IMG/VR virus record: IMGVR_UViG_3300008266_000117
Coordinates: 1 to 42,691 of that record
Strand: one strand, 5' to 3'
From: a virus
DNA length: 42,691 nucleotides
The notes under the pieces were generated by a model, which saw only the letters and a program-made list of their open reading frames with translations, was not told the DNA's origin and did no database searches. Below, one piece after another: positions 16,952 to 24,260 of the stretch. The position numbers were made by a program, and so were the translations under genes. Each line of letters begins with the position of its first letter. Positions within the stretch are counted from its first letter, which is position 1.

Positions 16952-17784
16952 TGGCCGCGTGTATCTTTGGCGGCTACGGCCTGGCGAAGAACAGCTTTCT
17001 CAGTCCCGACGCCTATTACATCTATCCCTCGGCGGGCGTCATCGCGCAGACGGAACCATATCTGAATTTGACCGACCGGGTCGAAGTCGAGCGCGGCGAG
17101 ATCAACGATAGAACGGCGGTCATCGTCTTTATCGGCCAGTCCTTGAGCGTCAACAGCATTCTGACGCATTACGTCCCGGTGAATTCGAACATCGACCAAT
17201 TGAACATCTATGACGGCAAGCTCTACAAGGCGAAAGATCCATTGCTCGGCATCAACGGTACGGGTGGAACGTGGCTTCTACCCATGGCTGACAAGCTGAT
17301 CACCGATGGTCATTATGACCGGGTGATTATTGTTCCTATGGCCGTGGGGAATACGCGGGTCGGGCAGTGGTCTGATCCCAATCTTTCGCCCTATCTCTTC
17401 CGGCGCATCAATACAGTTGGTCTCCGCATCCGCGATGCCGGTTTGCCTTGCACCGCCATCATGTGGGGGCAGGGAGAGAGCGACACCTCTGCCGGCACGT
17501 CTCAGGCTGCCTATGCTGCCGCCCTGAGTAAGATCATTGCCGAGTTCAACCGAGCTATCCCGGGAACCCCGTTCCTTGTGGCTCGGGAGGCCTATTACTA
17601 CGGCAACACCAGCCCCGGAATCCTCGCGGCTCAGGCAAGCGTGGTGAATGGCACGACGGTTTTTGCGGGTGAGAACGTGGAACTGATCGGCCCGTCCGGT
17701 CGATCTGACAACACCCACCTGAACGCAGCCGGCGCCCTTCAGCGGGCAGATCTGGCCATCGCCGCCCTCATGGCAGCGCTCTAA
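16951..17784 (+). CDS. SASA-type (SGNH) carbohydrate acetylesterase
   Basis: 277 residues from the ATG overlapping the previous stop. The hallmark motifs of sialate O-acetylesterase-like (SASA) SGNH esterases are intact: VIVFIGQSLS with nucleophile Ser64, WGQGESD at 172-178, and DNTHLN with Asp253 and His256 as the remaining triad. A Gly-Asn element (AVGNTRVGQW) lies between. It is expected to remove O-acetyl groups from capsule, exopolysaccharide or O-antigen at the cell surface. Position after fibre genes suggests a virion-borne enzyme. The first ~50 residues may anchor it. Substrate not determinable. Confidence 0.75.
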   Translation: MAACIFGGYGLAKNSFLSPDAYYIYPSAGVIAQTEPYLNLTDRVEVERGEINDRTAVIVFIGQSLSVNSILTHYVPVNSNIDQLNIYDGKLYKAKDPLLGINGTGGTWLLPMADKLITDGHYDRVIIVPMAVGNTRVGQWSDPNLSPYLFRRINTVGLRIRDAGLPCTAIMWGQGESDTSAGTSQAAYAAALSKIIAEFNRAIPGTPFLVAREAYYYGNTSPGILAAQASVVNGTTVFAGENVELIGPSGRSDNTHLNAAGALQRADLAIAALMAAL

Positions 17785-17807
17785 CTCTCTTCACATCGAG
17801 GTCTTAA

Positions 17808-18128
17808 ATGAAGCTCGTCTCTGACTGGAGGCGGGTGCTTCGCCGTGCGTGGAGTATCCGCCTCATGATCGTTGCCGGCATCCTGTCCGGCCTCGAAGTC
17901 ATCTTTTCTCTCCCAGACATCGCCGACCGCCTCGACTGGCCGCAAGGCGTCTTCGCAGCGCTTTCCGGCCTCACCACCGCGGCGGCTTTCGTTGCCCGCA
18001 TCATCGTCCAAACCGGAGTTTCCAATGAAGCCGACCACGAAGACCAGACTAAAGAAGGGCAGCACGGTAGCAGCGGCGGCAGTCGCCCTCGTGGCGGCAT
18101 GGGAGGGTGTCAAGACGGTTGCCTATAA
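17808..18128 (+). CDS. Holin-like membrane protein
   Basis: 106 residues. MKLVSDWRRVLRRAWSIRLMIVAGILSGLEVIFSLP begins a type seen in alphaproteobacterial phages: a basic N-terminus, TM1 at about 19-35, a short loop, TM2 at about 48-68 (GVFAALSGLTTAAAFVARII), then a charged tail. Holins make holes in the inner membrane at the time of lysis. The lysozyme gene starts inside it, the classic holin-endolysin arrangement. Confidence 0.7.
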   Translation: MKLVSDWRRVLRRAWSIRLMIVAGILSGLEVIFSLPDIADRLDWPQGVFAALSGLTTAAAFVARIIVQTGVSNEADHEDQTKEGQHGSSGGSRPRGGMGGCQDGCL

Positions 18129-18501
18129 GGATATCGTCGGAATCCCCACTGTGTGCTTCGGAGAGACCCGCGGCGTCAAGATGGGCGACCGTTACAGCAT
18201 GGACGAATGCAAGGCCATGTTGGGTGACGCGCTCGTCGAGTTCGAGCAGGGCATGCGGGCTTGCCTGACGCAGCCTGACGCGATCCCCGACAAGCCGTAC
18301 GTCGCCTTCCTATCGCTCTCCTACAACATCGGCACTCGCGCCTTCTGCGGCTCCACCGTCGCGCGCAAGGCGAATGCAGGGGACATCAAGGGTGCCTGCA
18401 ACAGCATCCCGGCATGGAACCGGGCCGGCGGCCGCGTGGTCAAGGGCCTCGTCAATCGCCGCGCGGAAGAGCAGCGCATCTGCCTTGAGGGCGCATCATG
18501 A
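18025..18501 (+). CDS. Endolysin, GH24 lysozyme with SAR-like N-terminus
   Basis: 158 residues from ATG 18025 with GGAG seven bases upstream, overlapping the holin gene in another frame. The catalytic E-D-T arrangement of T4/P22-type lysozymes is visible: WEGVKTVAYKDIVGIPTVCFGET (Glu of WEG, Asp of YKD, Thr of PTVCFG). A basic start followed by STVAAAAVALVAAW is a weakly hydrophobic signal-arrest-release segment, so export may not need the holin hole. It cleaves murein glycan strands at the end of the lytic cycle. Confidence 0.88.
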   Translation: MKPTTKTRLKKGSTVAAAAVALVAAWEGVKTVAYKDIVGIPTVCFGETRGVKMGDRYSMDECKAMLGDALVEFEQGMRACLTQPDAIPDKPYVAFLSLSYNIGTRAFCGSTVARKANAGDIKGACNSIPAWNRAGGRVVKGLVNRRAEEQRICLEGAS

Positions 18502-18845
18502 TCCTCGCGCTCATCCCCGACTTCATCAAGCTCCCGGCCGCCGTGGCGCTCGGCGCCGCGCTCTCCTTCTACCCCGTCAAATGGTACGGCCAGTCAGAAG
18601 GAAAGCAGATGGCCGCTACAGCCTCCCTCGTCAAATCCGTTGAAGTTCTCAGAGATAGGACCACCATCGATGCCGAAGTTTCTTCTTCTGATGCCACTGC
18701 TATGTGCGCTGCTTTCTTCGTGCCAGACAGCGAAGAACACCGCGAATGTCTGCGACGGTTGGCAACGCCTGACGCCGACGCTGGAAACGGCGGTCAAGAT
18801 CACGATGGACGACCGCCAGTTTGCGAACCAGGTCGCGAGCCATAA
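18498..18845 (+). CDS. i-spanin (Rz-like)
   Basis: 115 residues, coupled to the lysozyme by an ATGA overlap. One N-terminal TM segment (about 10-27: LPAAVALGAALSFYPVKWY) is followed by a periplasmic part, the topology of inner-membrane spanin subunits. The o-spanin gene starts inside it in another frame. Together they fuse inner and outer membranes at the last step of Gram-negative lysis. Confidence 0.65.
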   Translation: MILALIPDFIKLPAAVALGAALSFYPVKWYGQSEGKQMAATASLVKSVEVLRDRTTIDAEVSSSDATAMCAAFFVPDSEEHRECLRRLATPDADAGNGGQDHDGRPPVCEPGREP

Positions 18846-18879
18846 CCTTTTCGGCCGCAAGCAATCTTGCTGGAAATAG
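18670..18879 (+). CDS. o-spanin lipoprotein (Rz1-like), overlapping Rz
   Basis: 69 residues. MPKFLLLMPLLCALLSSC is a lipoprotein signal with lipobox LSSC (lipidated Cys18), and the mature protein begins CQTAKNTANVCDGWQRLTP. It overlaps the i-spanin gene out of frame for most of its length, the usual Rz/Rz1 design. The ATG at 18670 was chosen over an in-frame upstream start (18640) because it puts the signal peptide at the N-terminus. Confidence 0.7.
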   Translation: MPKFLLLMPLLCALLSSCQTAKNTANVCDGWQRLTPTLETAVKITMDDRQFANQVASHNLFGRKQSCWK

Positions 18880-18884
18880 CAAGC

Positions 18885-18918
18885 GACCCGGCTTCCGATA
18901 CCAGGCGGAACCCGGGTC
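18885..18918 (+). promoter_or_regulatory. 12-bp stem-loop after lysis genes
   Basis: GACCCGG pairs with CCGGGTC and, inside a C-C mismatch, TTCCG pairs with CGGAA around an 8-nt loop, six bases after the o-spanin stop. No U-tract follows (TAACCAAAT). Likely a transcript-end or processing hairpin for the lysis message; function inferred. Confidence 0.6.
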
Positions 18919-19016
18919 TAACCAAATACGATCGTCGAGGATCGCAATGGCTGAATATACGTTTACATCAGCTATGCTTACTCAATTACTAATTGCAGGC
19001 ATGGGAAGCAGAATGA

Positions 19017-19688
19017 ATGGCGGCGAATACCAGTGTAACCACCAACGGGATTACGGATATGGCTCCCAGCGGAAACGGATTCGATCCCCTGGCTCAATAC
19101 GCCCGTCTCAGCGAGCGCGTCGAGAACCAGGGCAAAGACATCGTGGATTTACGCTCCAATATGAACACCGGGTTCCAGAACGTCAACGCCAACATCTCGG
19201 CGCTGGCGAACGACTTCCGGGCGAACGGAAAGACGCAGTGGCCGATCATCATCGGCTTCAGCTCGGTAACGATCACCATCCTCGGCGGCCTTGGCTTCCT
19301 TGCGCTGCAGCCCATCAAGGATAATATCTCCCAGATCCGGCAGGACGCCCAGACACTCAGCTCGACGACTGCAACAGGCCTGGCTAACGTTGTCGACAAG
19401 ATGGTGACGCAGAAGGAAATGGAGTGGCGAACCGGTCGCGGGGCAGAAGACCGCCTGAGAAGCGAATCCATGATCAAGGAGCTTCGGGAAGAGCAGGTTC
19501 CACGCAAGGAGCTTGATCGGGTCTGGACCGCCTACGACCAGAGGATGGTTGACCATCAGCGCCAGCTAGACGAGCTGAAGCAGGCTCAGGGTGCGATCTA
19601 CGGCGCGCGTGATGTAATCATGGATATGCGGGAGCGTCTTGACCGTGTAGAACGTCAGCGCCTCGCTCAGAACCAGCCGGCCCAATAG
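19017..19688 (+). CDS. Membrane-anchored coiled-coil protein, unknown
   Basis: 223 residues. Heptad-like N-terminal helices (ARLSERVENQGKDIVDLRSNMNTGFQNVNANISAL) lead to one strong TM segment at about 75-98 (WPIIIGFSSVTITILGGLGFLAL). A long charged coiled coil runs to the C-terminus. Similar small coiled-coil/TM proteins follow lysis genes in alphaproteobacterial phages, but their role is unknown. SD GGAAGC lies upstream of ATG 19017. It converges with, and overlaps by 22 nt, the last gene of the leftward operon. Confidence 0.6.
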   Translation: MAANTSVTTNGITDMAPSGNGFDPLAQYARLSERVENQGKDIVDLRSNMNTGFQNVNANISALANDFRANGKTQWPIIIGFSSVTITILGGLGFLALQPIKDNISQIRQDAQTLSSTTATGLANVVDKMVTQKEMEWRTGRGAEDRLRSESMIKELREEQVPRKELDRVWTAYDQRMVDHQRQLDELKQAQGAIYGARDVIMDMRERLDRVERQRLAQNQPAQ

Positions 19689-19756
19689 GCAAGCGGAGCC
19701 GCCACGAGGATTACCACAGTGGCGTAGAAGGAAAGGTGGAGGCGGCGGGAGTTCAT
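19667..19756 (-). CDS. 29-residue single-TM peptide
   Basis: MNSRRLHLSFYATVVILVAA then PLAYWAGWF. One TM segment fills residues 8-26, with a basic N-terminus. Its ATG overlaps the stop of the 51-residue gene upstream (ATGA), which supports translation. It is the terminal gene of the leftward operon and overlaps the convergent late gene by 22 nt. Function unknown. Confidence 0.5.
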   Translation of the reverse strand: MNSRRLHLSFYATVVILVAAPLAYWAGWF

Positions 19757-19908
19757 GGCTTCGCCTTATCCAGCTTTGCATCACGACCTGTCATAGACCG
19801 AACGCGACAGGCGCAGCGCGCGCATATGAATCCATCTCGGTCGATCACCGCCGTCCATGCAAACTTGTGGCCGACGGCACGACAAATGAATTTCGCTATC
19901 TTCCTCAT
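19753..19908 (-). CDS. DUF1660-like zinc-ribbon phage protein
   Basis: 51 residues with an ideal SD (AAAGGAG) before ATG 19908. MRKIAKFICRAVGHKFAW then ICARCACR matches the CxxxGHKxxW...CxRC pattern of the small DUF1660 prophage proteins, probably binding one zinc. It lies 3 nt after the upstream gene and overlaps the downstream one. Function unknown. Confidence 0.65.
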   Translation of the reverse strand: MRKIAKFICRAVGHKFAWTAVIDRDGFICARCACRVRSMTGRDAKLDKAKP

Positions 19909-19911
19909 CGT

Positions 19912-20163
19912 CTACTCCTTTAGAGCCGCGTCGATGACCTCAACATACTGCGACCATGTCCGATGACCCCATTGCGCTGAAACGGCTAGCTGCATCGCAG
20001 GCGTTGGCTTCTTCAGAGCCTCGATAGCGGCTTTGGCCGATCGCCTATAATGCTGCCAAAGGAAATCGACATGCTTATTATGGGGCGTTGGAGTGTCTGG
20101 GTCTTCCCCGGCGTCGATGCACATCGCCCGCGCGACTTCCTCGACCTTGCTCATCTCACTCAT
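19912..20163 (-). CDS. Hypothetical early protein
   Basis: 83 residues: MSEMSKVEEVARAMCIDAGEDPDT...FLWQHYRRSAKAAIEALKKP. The opening helix (VEEVARAMC) and the ARAAIEAL-type segment are common in small early proteins of rhizobial phages. Start ATG overlaps the stop of the upstream gene (ATGA). No functional motif. Confidence 0.65.
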   Translation of the reverse strand: MSEMSKVEEVARAMCIDAGEDPDTPTPHNKHVDFLWQHYRRSAKAAIEALKKPTPAMQLAVSAQWGHRTWSQYVEVIDAALKE

Positions 20164-20510
20164 TCCGTATTCCCTTCCTGTAGCTTGGCCGGAAATCTGC
20201 GACGGAAGTATAGCTCCTCGTGGCAGTCGAAGCGATCCCATCCGGCACTTGGCGTATCTACGCGCCCTGACGTGATGTCGATCTCCCATCCGTCGCCTTC
20301 CGGCCAAACATCCTCATGTGTCGTGCCGCTCTTCCGGCCGGTTTCAACGGTTTTATATTCCCAGCCATCAAGCGTGATCTCACTTGGCTTCAAAAGCGCC
20401 TCAAGCTCCTCTATCCTATCAGCCGCCGCTTTCAGAAGTTCCCGCCGCGAATAGAGAACCCCCGTCTCTACGCTGGCGACCTCGCGTAGCTGCTTTGCAA
20501 TTTCGCTCAT
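20160..20510 (-). CDS. Hypothetical early protein
   Basis: 116 residues. The N-terminal ~40 residues are a helix or coiled coil (SEIAKQLREVASVETGVLYSRRELLKAAADRIEELEALL), a pattern frequent in small phage early proteins; the rest is globular with Trp-rich turns. Coupled to the downstream gene by an ATGA overlap; SD AGGAGAAGA. Function unknown. Confidence 0.65.
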   Translation of the reverse strand: MSEIAKQLREVASVETGVLYSRRELLKAAADRIEELEALLKPSEITLDGWEYKTVETGRKSGTTHEDVWPEGDGWEIDITSGRVDTPSAGWDRFDCHEELYFRRRFPAKLQEGNTE

Positions 20511-20544
20511 TCTCTTCTCCTAGTGGTGGCCCTCCGAAGAGGGG

Positions 20545-21084
20545 CTATGCAGCTTCAGCCCAAGGGCCAAGCTTTTGCTCTCTCGCTACATCGGGATCCA
20601 CGCCATAAATTCTGACGAATTCTTTACGAGCACTTTCAATGCCCTCAGGCGTTCTAGCGCGCGCCTCTTCGGCTTGGAACCATTCTCGGCACTGCCTGGC
20701 GTATATCTCGGCGATCCGAACTGCTTTGGGGAAAGCAGTTCTGGCCTCTGCGGGGGTTACCCTAAACCACTCGTTCTTGGCCCTGACGTGCCAGAACTGT
20801 TTATGCATCCAGGCCTCCGCATATGCTAGGCCGGCTAGAGGAACGCTGCGGGTCGCAACCCTTTTCACGTCGAAAGGCATCCCCGCTTCGATGTTCTTGA
20901 ACCGCCTGTCGAAATCCGTTGTCATCCCGATTTTGCAGAATTCTCCGCATTCGAGAATATATAGAGTACCCGTCTTGCCGGCGACACTGTCGTAGGTGTG
21001 CGCATTCCGCGACGGAGTGAAGTTTTTTATTACCCAAACCCCATTGACACGCTCGATGCCGAAAACATTATTCAGGTCTAACAT
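20545..21084 (-). CDS. GIY-YIG-family (MUG113/T5orf172-like) protein
   Basis: 179 residues. TLYILECGEFCKIGMTTDFDRRFKNIE followed by LAYAEAWMHKQFWHVRAKNEWFRV is the signature of the T5orf172/MUG113 branch of GIY-YIG nucleases: YIL and KIG for the GIY-YIG core, Arg of the RRF helix, Glu of AEAWMHKQF, and a terminal WFRV. Nuclease activity is predicted by family; whether it nicks host or phage DNA is unknown. It is the first gene beyond attP and may be read from a separate promoter in 21085-21190. Confidence 0.75.
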   Translation of the reverse strand: MLDLNNVFGIERVNGVWVIKNFTPSRNAHTYDSVAGKTGTLYILECGEFCKIGMTTDFDRRFKNIEAGMPFDVKRVATRSVPLAGLAYAEAWMHKQFWHVRAKNEWFRVTPAEARTAFPKAVRIAEIYARQCREWFQAEEARARTPEGIESARKEFVRIYGVDPDVAREQKLGPWAEAA

Positions 21085-21333
21085 GCTTTCTCCCGGACCG
21101 GTTCCGTACCGTTTCGTTGGACAAGAGTAGAACAGGCGGGAACAAACAGAAACCGCCTGCCCCGGAAATGCTGGGTTTTATCGCAGCATCCTCCGTTCGG
21201 GACGTGGGGGTCGAGTGTTCGAATCACTCCACTCCGACCAGCCGTAATATCCTGATATTATTGCAGGATTTTACCATATTCCCGAGCCCTAAACAAATCC
21301 CAAAATGCTATTGCGGACCGATTGCGGACCGTT
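21085..21333. other. attP region
   Basis: A gene-free 249-bp interval between the integrase 3' end and the GIY-YIG gene. It holds the tRNA-identical core (21196-21240), a 6-2-6 inverted repeat AATATC-CT-GATATT (21246-21259), a tandem duplication of ATTGCGGACCG (about 21311-21330) and two CCGTTTC copies (near 21110 and 21327). The repeats could be integrase arm sites and the inverted repeat an accessory factor site; the core assignment is much firmer than the arm sites. Confidence 0.7.
21196..21240 (+). other. attP core: 3' part of tRNA-Pro(CGG)
   Basis: Reads from the anticodon loop (TTCGGGA, anticodon CGG) through a variable region, the T arm (GAGTG-TTCGAAT-CACTC), the acceptor strand CACTCCG, discriminator A and CCA. 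The 5' half (acceptor CGGAGTG, D arm) is absent, so it is not a functional tRNA gene. This is the attP of an integrase that recombines inside a host tRNA-Pro gene and restores its 3' end on integration. Confidence 0.85.
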
Positions 21334-22392
21334 TCAGAATGCGTTTGCTGCTGCCTGCTGGAAATCCGGGCTGGCATGAGCATAGGTCCGCTCGAATTCG
21401 TCGACCGTCAGGCCGAGAGAAGCGGCGGCTTCGTGAGCATCAACGCCGGCTTGCGCCAGCCATGTTGCGCGTGTGTGCCGAAGGACGTGCGGGGTAACGT
21501 CGTCCCCAAGCCCAGCGGCCGCCCTGATGGTGCGGAACGCCTTGTGAGGGCTATCGATAGCCTTTCCACCGAAGCTCACGACATAGCGTAGGGAGATTTC
21601 CTTGCCTGCCTCGTCAACTGCCGTATCGGCCGCCTTCCAGTATTTCAGGAAGCGGAGAAGGCGTGGCGGGATCTTGACCGGCGTCCGGCGCTTGTTGTGC
21701 GCCACCCGCTCGCCTTCGGCCCGTCGATAGATGACCCCACGCTCTAGATCGATATGGCCGCCATTGGTGTTCGGTATCCACTGCAGGTTCAGGACAGCCT
21801 TGAGGCGCGTTCCGGTATAGAGGCCGATCATGATCAGCCTTACGAGATGCTGGCTCCTGAAGCCGTTCCTAGAGGCCCTTACCAGCCGAGCGACTTCCTG
21901 GCGCGTCAGCCACTTCTGGCGAGGCGAACCCTTCGCCGGCAGGGTGATCTTCGGAACCATGTCCAGCGTGTGTTCGCCGTGATAATAATTCACCGCCGCG
22001 CGCAACACCTCCAGGTCTCGCCTGGCTCCCCCCTCATTGCCGCGGTCGTCGGCATACTCCCGGCACAGCTTCCCGCGGATCGCCGATATCGTCAGGTCGC
22101 CGAAGAAGTCGTTCAGGCGCCCGATCATGGATTCGGTCTCCTTAGGGCGCGCCGTCTTCGGAGCCTTCTCCTCAAGATACACCATCAGAACATCGCCGAT
22201 CGTCACTTCAGACGAACGACTTCCGCGCTGTGGCCGGTATTGCTCGGCGATGTATTCTGCGAGTTTCGCTTGCGCTGCTCCAATTTGATCCTCAGAGCAT
22301 TCTGTGCTGATGCGCTCGGGGCCATCCTTGATGACCCATGTTCTTGTGTCTGGTCTAAGCCAGAGCCTTGCCGGTCGGCGTTTTTGCGGCAT
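21334..22392 (-). CDS. int: Tyrosine recombinase (integrase)
   Basis: 352 residues. The N-terminal arm-binding and SAM-like core-binding parts (about 60-170) precede the catalytic domain. Visible active-site elements: Arg in LYTGTRLKAVL, Lys in HNKRRTPVK, HVLRHTR with His302 and Arg305, and the nucleophile Tyr337 in ERTYAHASPDF. The enzyme integrates the phage at tRNA-Pro and, with an excisionase, excises it. The canonical LGH before the tyrosine is LGL here. attP is 94 nt beyond its 3' end. Its 5' end overlaps the excisionase-like gene by 190 nt in another frame. Confidence 0.93.
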   Translation of the reverse strand: MPQKRRPARLWLRPDTRTWVIKDGPERISTECSEDQIGAAQAKLAEYIAEQYRPQRGSRSSEVTIGDVLMVYLEEKAPKTARPKETESMIGRLNDFFGDLTISAIRGKLCREYADDRGNEGGARRDLEVLRAAVNYYHGEHTLDMVPKITLPAKGSPRQKWLTRQEVARLVRASRNGFRSQHLVRLIMIGLYTGTRLKAVLNLQWIPNTNGGHIDLERGVIYRRAEGERVAHNKRRTPVKIPPRLLRFLKYWKAADTAVDEAGKEISLRYVVSFGGKAIDSPHKAFRTIRAAAGLGDDVTPHVLRHTRATWLAQAGVDAHEAAASLGLTVDEFERTYAHASPDFQQAAANAF

Positions 22393-22586
22393 TTCTCAAT
22401 CATCCTGTTTACCCCGCTTCGGGTGACAAAGTCCTTGTTGGCGATCTGGATGATTTCCAGGTTGCCCTTTCTAGCTTCAGTTCGAAGCGAGGACTTCGTC
22501 AAGCGGCCATGGAAGAAAAGGCGGGCGGCCTCCGCCAGCGGGATAGGTTCGTCATCGCCGATCGTCGGGAGAGCCGGAGCTGTCAT
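22203..22586 (-). CDS. Excisionase-like DNA-binding protein
   Basis: 127 residues. IPLAEAARLFFHGRLTKSSLRTEARKGNLEIIQIANKDFVTRSGVNRMIEKC reads as a winged-helix, MerR/excisionase-type DNA-binding domain filling residues 15-68. The C-terminal half is low complexity and overlaps the integrase gene by 190 nt in a different frame. Position just before int suggests recombination directionality, or control of int. Recognised by pattern and context. Confidence 0.65.
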   Translation of the reverse strand: MTAPALPTIGDDEPIPLAEAARLFFHGRLTKSSLRTEARKGNLEIIQIANKDFVTRSGVNRMIEKCRKNADRQGSGLDQTQEHGSSRMAPSASAQNALRIKLEQRKRNSQNTSPSNTGHSAEVVRLK

Positions 22587-22820
22587 CTACTCCTCCTCTC
22601 GAAGGGCGCGGATAGCGCCTGGAATTTCCTGAATCAGGTTGGGCATCACCCTCCCGAGCGCAATATTTTGATCCGCCACCTTCGCCGCTTCCTCAAGCGC
22701 AGCGTTCCTCGCCTTGGCAAGTTCTGCGCGGAGGGATTCGATGGTGTCCGCTGCCTCAGCAGGCAGGCTAAGGCCGTCATGCTTGTGCGCGCGACGGAGC
22801 CGTTCAACGATATCGCTCAT
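22587..22820 (-). CDS. Hypothetical early protein
   Basis: 77 residues, almost entirely helical: MSDIVERLRRAHKHDGLSLPAEAADTIESLRAELAKARNAALEEAAKVADQNI. The pattern of a short DNA-mimic-like or scaffold helix followed by an AALEEAAKVAD segment is very common in rhizobial phage early regions. It abuts the genes on both sides. Function unknown. Confidence 0.7.
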   Translation of the reverse strand: MSDIVERLRRAHKHDGLSLPAEAADTIESLRAELAKARNAALEEAAKVADQNIALGRVMPNLIQEIPGAIRALREEE

Positions 22821-23426
22821 CTACTCCTCCCTTACCTTGGAAGGGGGAAGGGGAGCGGTGACGAGTTCGAAAGAGCGCAGGATCAGAAAGCGAGCCTTAG
22901 CCTCGGGATCTGAAACCAGAACATCCCGGCGCTGCTCGTACTCGTCGATGATGCCGGAAAGCGCTTTTTCGTAATTGTCTCGGCGTTGCGGGCTGCTCCC
23001 GTGTGCATAGGGTGATGGGGGTGTGTCTGCCTCGACGTGAGCGTCAACAATCTTCGCTGCGACGTATCCCAGGCGATCCACCATGCAAGCCGCACAGAGC
23101 ATCCCGCCTTCATCGTTCGTCGGGCTTACACGAGCCCAGTCTTCGTTACTGACGATCGTGTCGCAAGGTGTTGGGCGGCCGCAAATATCGCAGTGGAAAG
23201 CAACTGCAGGCGCTGGTGTGTCTGCCGCTGACTGGAGGGCGGCGGTGATTGCGGCCCTAGCCTGGTCCCGAATGTCGCAGGCAGTCAAATAGGTAAACTC
23301 GCATACATTACGGTGCTCCAGAACGCTTTCCCACGTCAGGGTTCCTCCCTCACGCTTTTCGCGGACATCCCAAGCGGCCTTGGCACCAGCTTCGACCATT
23401 TCCTCGGTGATCGGCGTATTGCTCAT
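22821..23426 (-). CDS. Hypothetical early protein with Cys-rich centre
   Basis: 201 residues. The N-terminal ~65 residues are a conserved-looking helical module (TEEMVEAGAKAAWDVRE...ACDIRDQARAAITAALQ). The centre has FHCDICGRPTPCD and MLCAACMVDR, two CxxC pairs that could bind zinc. The C-terminus has another helical segment (NYEKALSGIIDEYEQRRD). It overlaps the upstream gene by ATGA. Function unknown. Confidence 0.65.
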   Translation of the reverse strand: MSNTPITEEMVEAGAKAAWDVREKREGGTLTWESVLEHRNVCEFTYLTACDIRDQARAAITAALQSAADTPAPAVAFHCDICGRPTPCDTIVSNEDWARVSPTNDEGGMLCAACMVDRLGYVAAKIVDAHVEADTPPSPYAHGSSPQRRDNYEKALSGIIDEYEQRRDVLVSDPEAKARFLILRSFELVTAPLPPSKVREE

Positions 23427-23758
23427 GATTTGTCTCCTGAGAGAGTGCGGGCGCGGAGACGGGCTCGCAAACGGTTGATGACCGCAGCGGTAGGCTCAAC
23501 ATCCTTCCAGGCCGGTGTGTCCCATCGGTCGATTACTTCTTCCGACGCTTTCAGCAGCGCATCTCTTTCGGCTTCGGCTGCAGCACATGCGGTAATTGTC
23601 TCGCGCATCTTCTCGCCGGCCTGAATGGCAATAGCCTTTGCGTCCAGGATTTTCTCCTGCTGATGCCAGAGATTATCGTTGATGATTCTGGCGATCTTCT
23701 CGAAATCGTGCCGGAGCTCGGTGAGCTGCGCTATGACCTGGTCTGGTGTAGCGGTCAT
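23423..23758 (-). CDS. Hypothetical helical early protein
   Basis: 111 residues from ATG 23758, which overlaps the stop of the gene before (ATGA); a much longer upstream frame is only read-through. Nearly all helix with heptad character (LTELRHDFEKIARIINDNLWHQQEKILDAKAIAIQAGEKMRETITACAAAEAERDALLKASEEV written in segments). Function unknown. Confidence 0.65.
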   Translation of the reverse strand: MTATPDQVIAQLTELRHDFEKIARIINDNLWHQQEKILDAKAIAIQAGEKMRETITACAAAEAERDALLKASEEVIDRWDTPAWKDVEPTAAVINRLRARLRARTLSGDKS

Positions 23759-23937
23759 GGCTGCTTCCTTTCGGCGTCTCGTTCTTCGATCAGCGCTTCC
23801 CGCTCTTGCCGGCATTGGCGCTCGATCCATTTGAAGAAGCGGTAGAAAATCCCGCCGTGAGTAGCGAACTCGGCTGTTCGGGCCGCATCGCGCTCGACCT
23901 CCCCGTATTCGTAGATTTCCTGGTCGATCTTTTTCAT
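23755..23937 (-). CDS. Small charged protein
   Basis: 60 residues: MKKIDQEIYEYGEVERDAAR at the start, a short hydrophobic-aromatic patch (GGIFYRFFKWIERQ), and a charged helical end (REREALIEERDAERK). SD GAGGGATGC. Coupled by ATGA overlaps on both sides. Function unknown. Confidence 0.6.
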   Translation of the reverse strand: MKKIDQEIYEYGEVERDAARTAEFATHGGIFYRFFKWIERQCRQEREALIEERDAERKQP

Positions 23938-24260
23938 GCATCCCTCGACTTGCGGAATCCCGCGCTCTTGATTTTCGCTTTGGACTGAGGCCACAAGCCG
24001 TTATGCTTGAGCCAGATCCGTTTCGTCTTTGAAATGTCTCGCTGGTCGTCAGCCGTCTTGGCCCCGACGCCGCGATGGCACGGAACGCAGAGGACCTGGC
24101 AATTGCCGATCGTCGAATCCTGCGTAAAGTGGTAGGGGATGATGTGGTCGTACTCGCCTTCGCCGGTCTTGAGGTGGGCTTCGCACTTTTCGCACTTGCC
24201 ACCGCATCGCAGAAACGCCTCGGCGCGAACCTTCTTGCTGAACTCTACACGGGCGCCCAT
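23934..24260 (-). CDS. HNH endonuclease
   Basis: 108 residues from ATG 24260, which overlaps the previous stop (TGATG). CEKCEAHLKTGEGEYDHIIPYHFTQDSTIGNCQVLCVPCHRGVGAKTADD contains the HNH core: two CxxC zinc ligands, DHIIP with the metal-binding Asp-His, Asn of GNCQVLC and His of CHR. The C-terminus is basic. Free-standing phage HNH proteins of this size act in DNA packaging or as homing nucleases. Position in the early operon argues against a terminase partner. Confidence 0.85.
   Translation of the reverse strand: MGARVEFSKKVRAEAFLRCGGKCEKCEAHLKTGEGEYDHIIPYHFTQDSTIGNCQVLCVPCHRGVGAKTADDQRDISKTKRIWLKHNGLWPQSKAKIKSAGFRKSRDA

Noticed and set aside
18947-19324. 125-codon plus frame beginning MAEYTFTSAMLTQLL with SD GAGG
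   Set aside because: After about 25 codons it runs out of frame through the well-supported coiled-coil gene at 19017 and becomes Arg/Gln/His shadow sequence; at most a short leader peptide.
21181-21240. Complete tRNA gene
   Set aside because: Only the 3' half is present; no CGGAGTG 5' acceptor or D arm upstream. It is the attP core.
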